NCBI GenBank assembly: GCA_031263435.1
Contig: JAISFT010000021.1
Location: forward strand, 1-6,575
Reading direction: 5' to 3'
Source: Treponema sp.
GTDB lineage: Bacteria; Spirochaetota; Spirochaetia; Treponematales; Breznakiellaceae
Length of the DNA: 6,575 bases
The notes below the pieces were generated by a model. The model did no database searches. It was not told the DNA's origin and was given only the letters and a program-made list of their open reading frames with translations. Made by a program: the position numbers and the translations under genes. Shown one piece after another: positions 6,008-6,575 of this stretch; position 1 is the stretch's first letter, and the number at the start of each line of letters is the position of its first letter.

Positions 6008-6575
6008 TGAACGGACAATCTACCCATAAGCTGGACAACTATTTCAGATGCCTTTTGGATATTGAAAGTTTTAGCAGCATCGACAGTTCCCAAAACGGCC
6101 TGCAGGTAGACAACGACGGCGCGGAGATTAAGAAGATCGCCTTTGCGGTGGACGCCAATCTGGAAACCTTTAAGCATGCCGCGGGCTGCGGGGCAGGTAT
6201 GGTTTTTGTGCACCACGGCCTCCTCTGGGGCGAAACCCTGCGGATAACGGGAAACTTCCGGGGGCGGCTCAAATTCCTGCTGGATCACAACATCGCCCTC
6301 TACGCGGTCCACCTTCCCCTGGATGAAAACCCCCGGCTGGGGAACAACGCAGCCCTGGCGGATCTGCTGGGGCTTAAGGAGATTCAGCCCTTCGGGCTGT
6401 ACCACGGCCGCAAAATAGGGTATAAGGGGGTTCTTAATCCCCCCATTTCCGTTGAGGAAGCGGCAAAACGGATAAACTTCGCGGGCCGTCCGCCCCTGGG
6501 GGTATTTCCGTTTGGCGGGGATTTGAACAGGACCTGCGCGGTAATCTCCGGAGGCGCGTCCGGGGAAGCCCGGCA
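6007..6575 (+). CDS. Nif3-like (DUF34) metal-binding protein, 5' part
   Basis: The frame is open from GTG 6007 to the window end, 189 complete codons; the rest of the gene lies outside. Family signs: SSQNGLQV (27-34), VFVHHGLLW (66-74) with His69/His70 as metal ligands, LYAVHLPLDENPRLGNNAALADLLGL (98-123) with His102 and Asp106, and the start of the later half, TCAVISGGASGEA. The 37-residue spacing from His69 to Asp106 is close to that in E. coli YbgI. Nif3 proteins form toroidal assemblies with a dinuclear metal centre; some are annotated as type 2 GTP cyclohydrolase, but the true reaction is unsettled. GTG 6007 is the first plausible start after the TAG at 5977; only TAGG, very close, serves as ribosome site, so translation may depend on coupling to the upstream gene. 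The final His/Glu ligands cannot be seen. Confidence 0.88.
   Translation, partial: MNGQSTHKLDNYFRCLLDIESFSSIDSSQNGLQVDNDGAEIKKIAFAVDANLETFKHAAGCGAGMVFVHHGLLWGETLRITGNFRGRLKFLLDHNIALYAVHLPLDENPRLGNNAALADLLGLKEIQPFGLYHGRKIGYKGVLNPPISVEEAAKRINFAGRPPLGVFPFGGDLNRTCAVISGGASGEAR

Noticed and set aside
1..6575. CRISPR array, tRNA or rRNA genes
   Set aside because: No regularly spaced repeats with unique spacers, no cloverleaf and no rRNA-like stretches were seen on either strand.

Overview
The window looks like chromosomal DNA from a Treponema-type spirochaete, possibly one of the GC-richer host-associated species. This is inferred from the overall style of the MoxR ATPase, the HDOD protein and the degenerate PD-(D/E)XK-like gene, whose KWHPAF...EFKSPEDYLS sequence I recall from termite-gut treponemes. 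No sequence search could be run. The DNA is GC-rich and has long G and C homopolymers at the left edge.

Left part (1-1683): an accessory, decaying region. Bases 1-258 hold no gene. They contain G/C homopolymers, a dispersed-repeat-type inverted repeat (103-186), two small palindromes and a strong promoter. A RelB/DinJ-type antitoxin (277-549) follows, overlapping a YoeB-type toxin (539-1012). The toxin aligns residue for residue with E. coli YoeB, but catalytic His83 is Leu and the normal stop is missing, so it runs on for about 72 residues into the next gene. That next gene (900-1683) is a PD-(D/E)XK-like pseudogene with a frameshift and a 66-bp insertion flanked by 6-bp direct repeats.

Middle part (1708-4371, minus strand): an HDOD protein with a GHKL-like N-terminal half, followed 47 nt later by a MoxR-family AAA+ ATPase with an alanine-rich repeat near its N-terminus. 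The HDOD gene has a good sigma-70-type promoter and a strong Shine-Dalgarno before a GTG start. The two genes are probably co-transcribed toward the decayed region. The usual MoxR partner genes are not present downstream.

Right part (4444-6575, plus strand): a divergent gene for a four-helix membrane protein with an alpha/beta-hydrolase-like domain that seems to have lost its catalytic Ser and His, then a 23-bp tandem repeat carrying the stop codon, then the 5' part of a Nif3/DUF34 metal-binding protein cut by the window end. The most notable signals are the likely dead and extended YoeB, the predicted pseudo-hydrolase, the 66-bp insertion and the 23-bp tandem repeat at the gene junction. I did not find a clear new multi-gene system.
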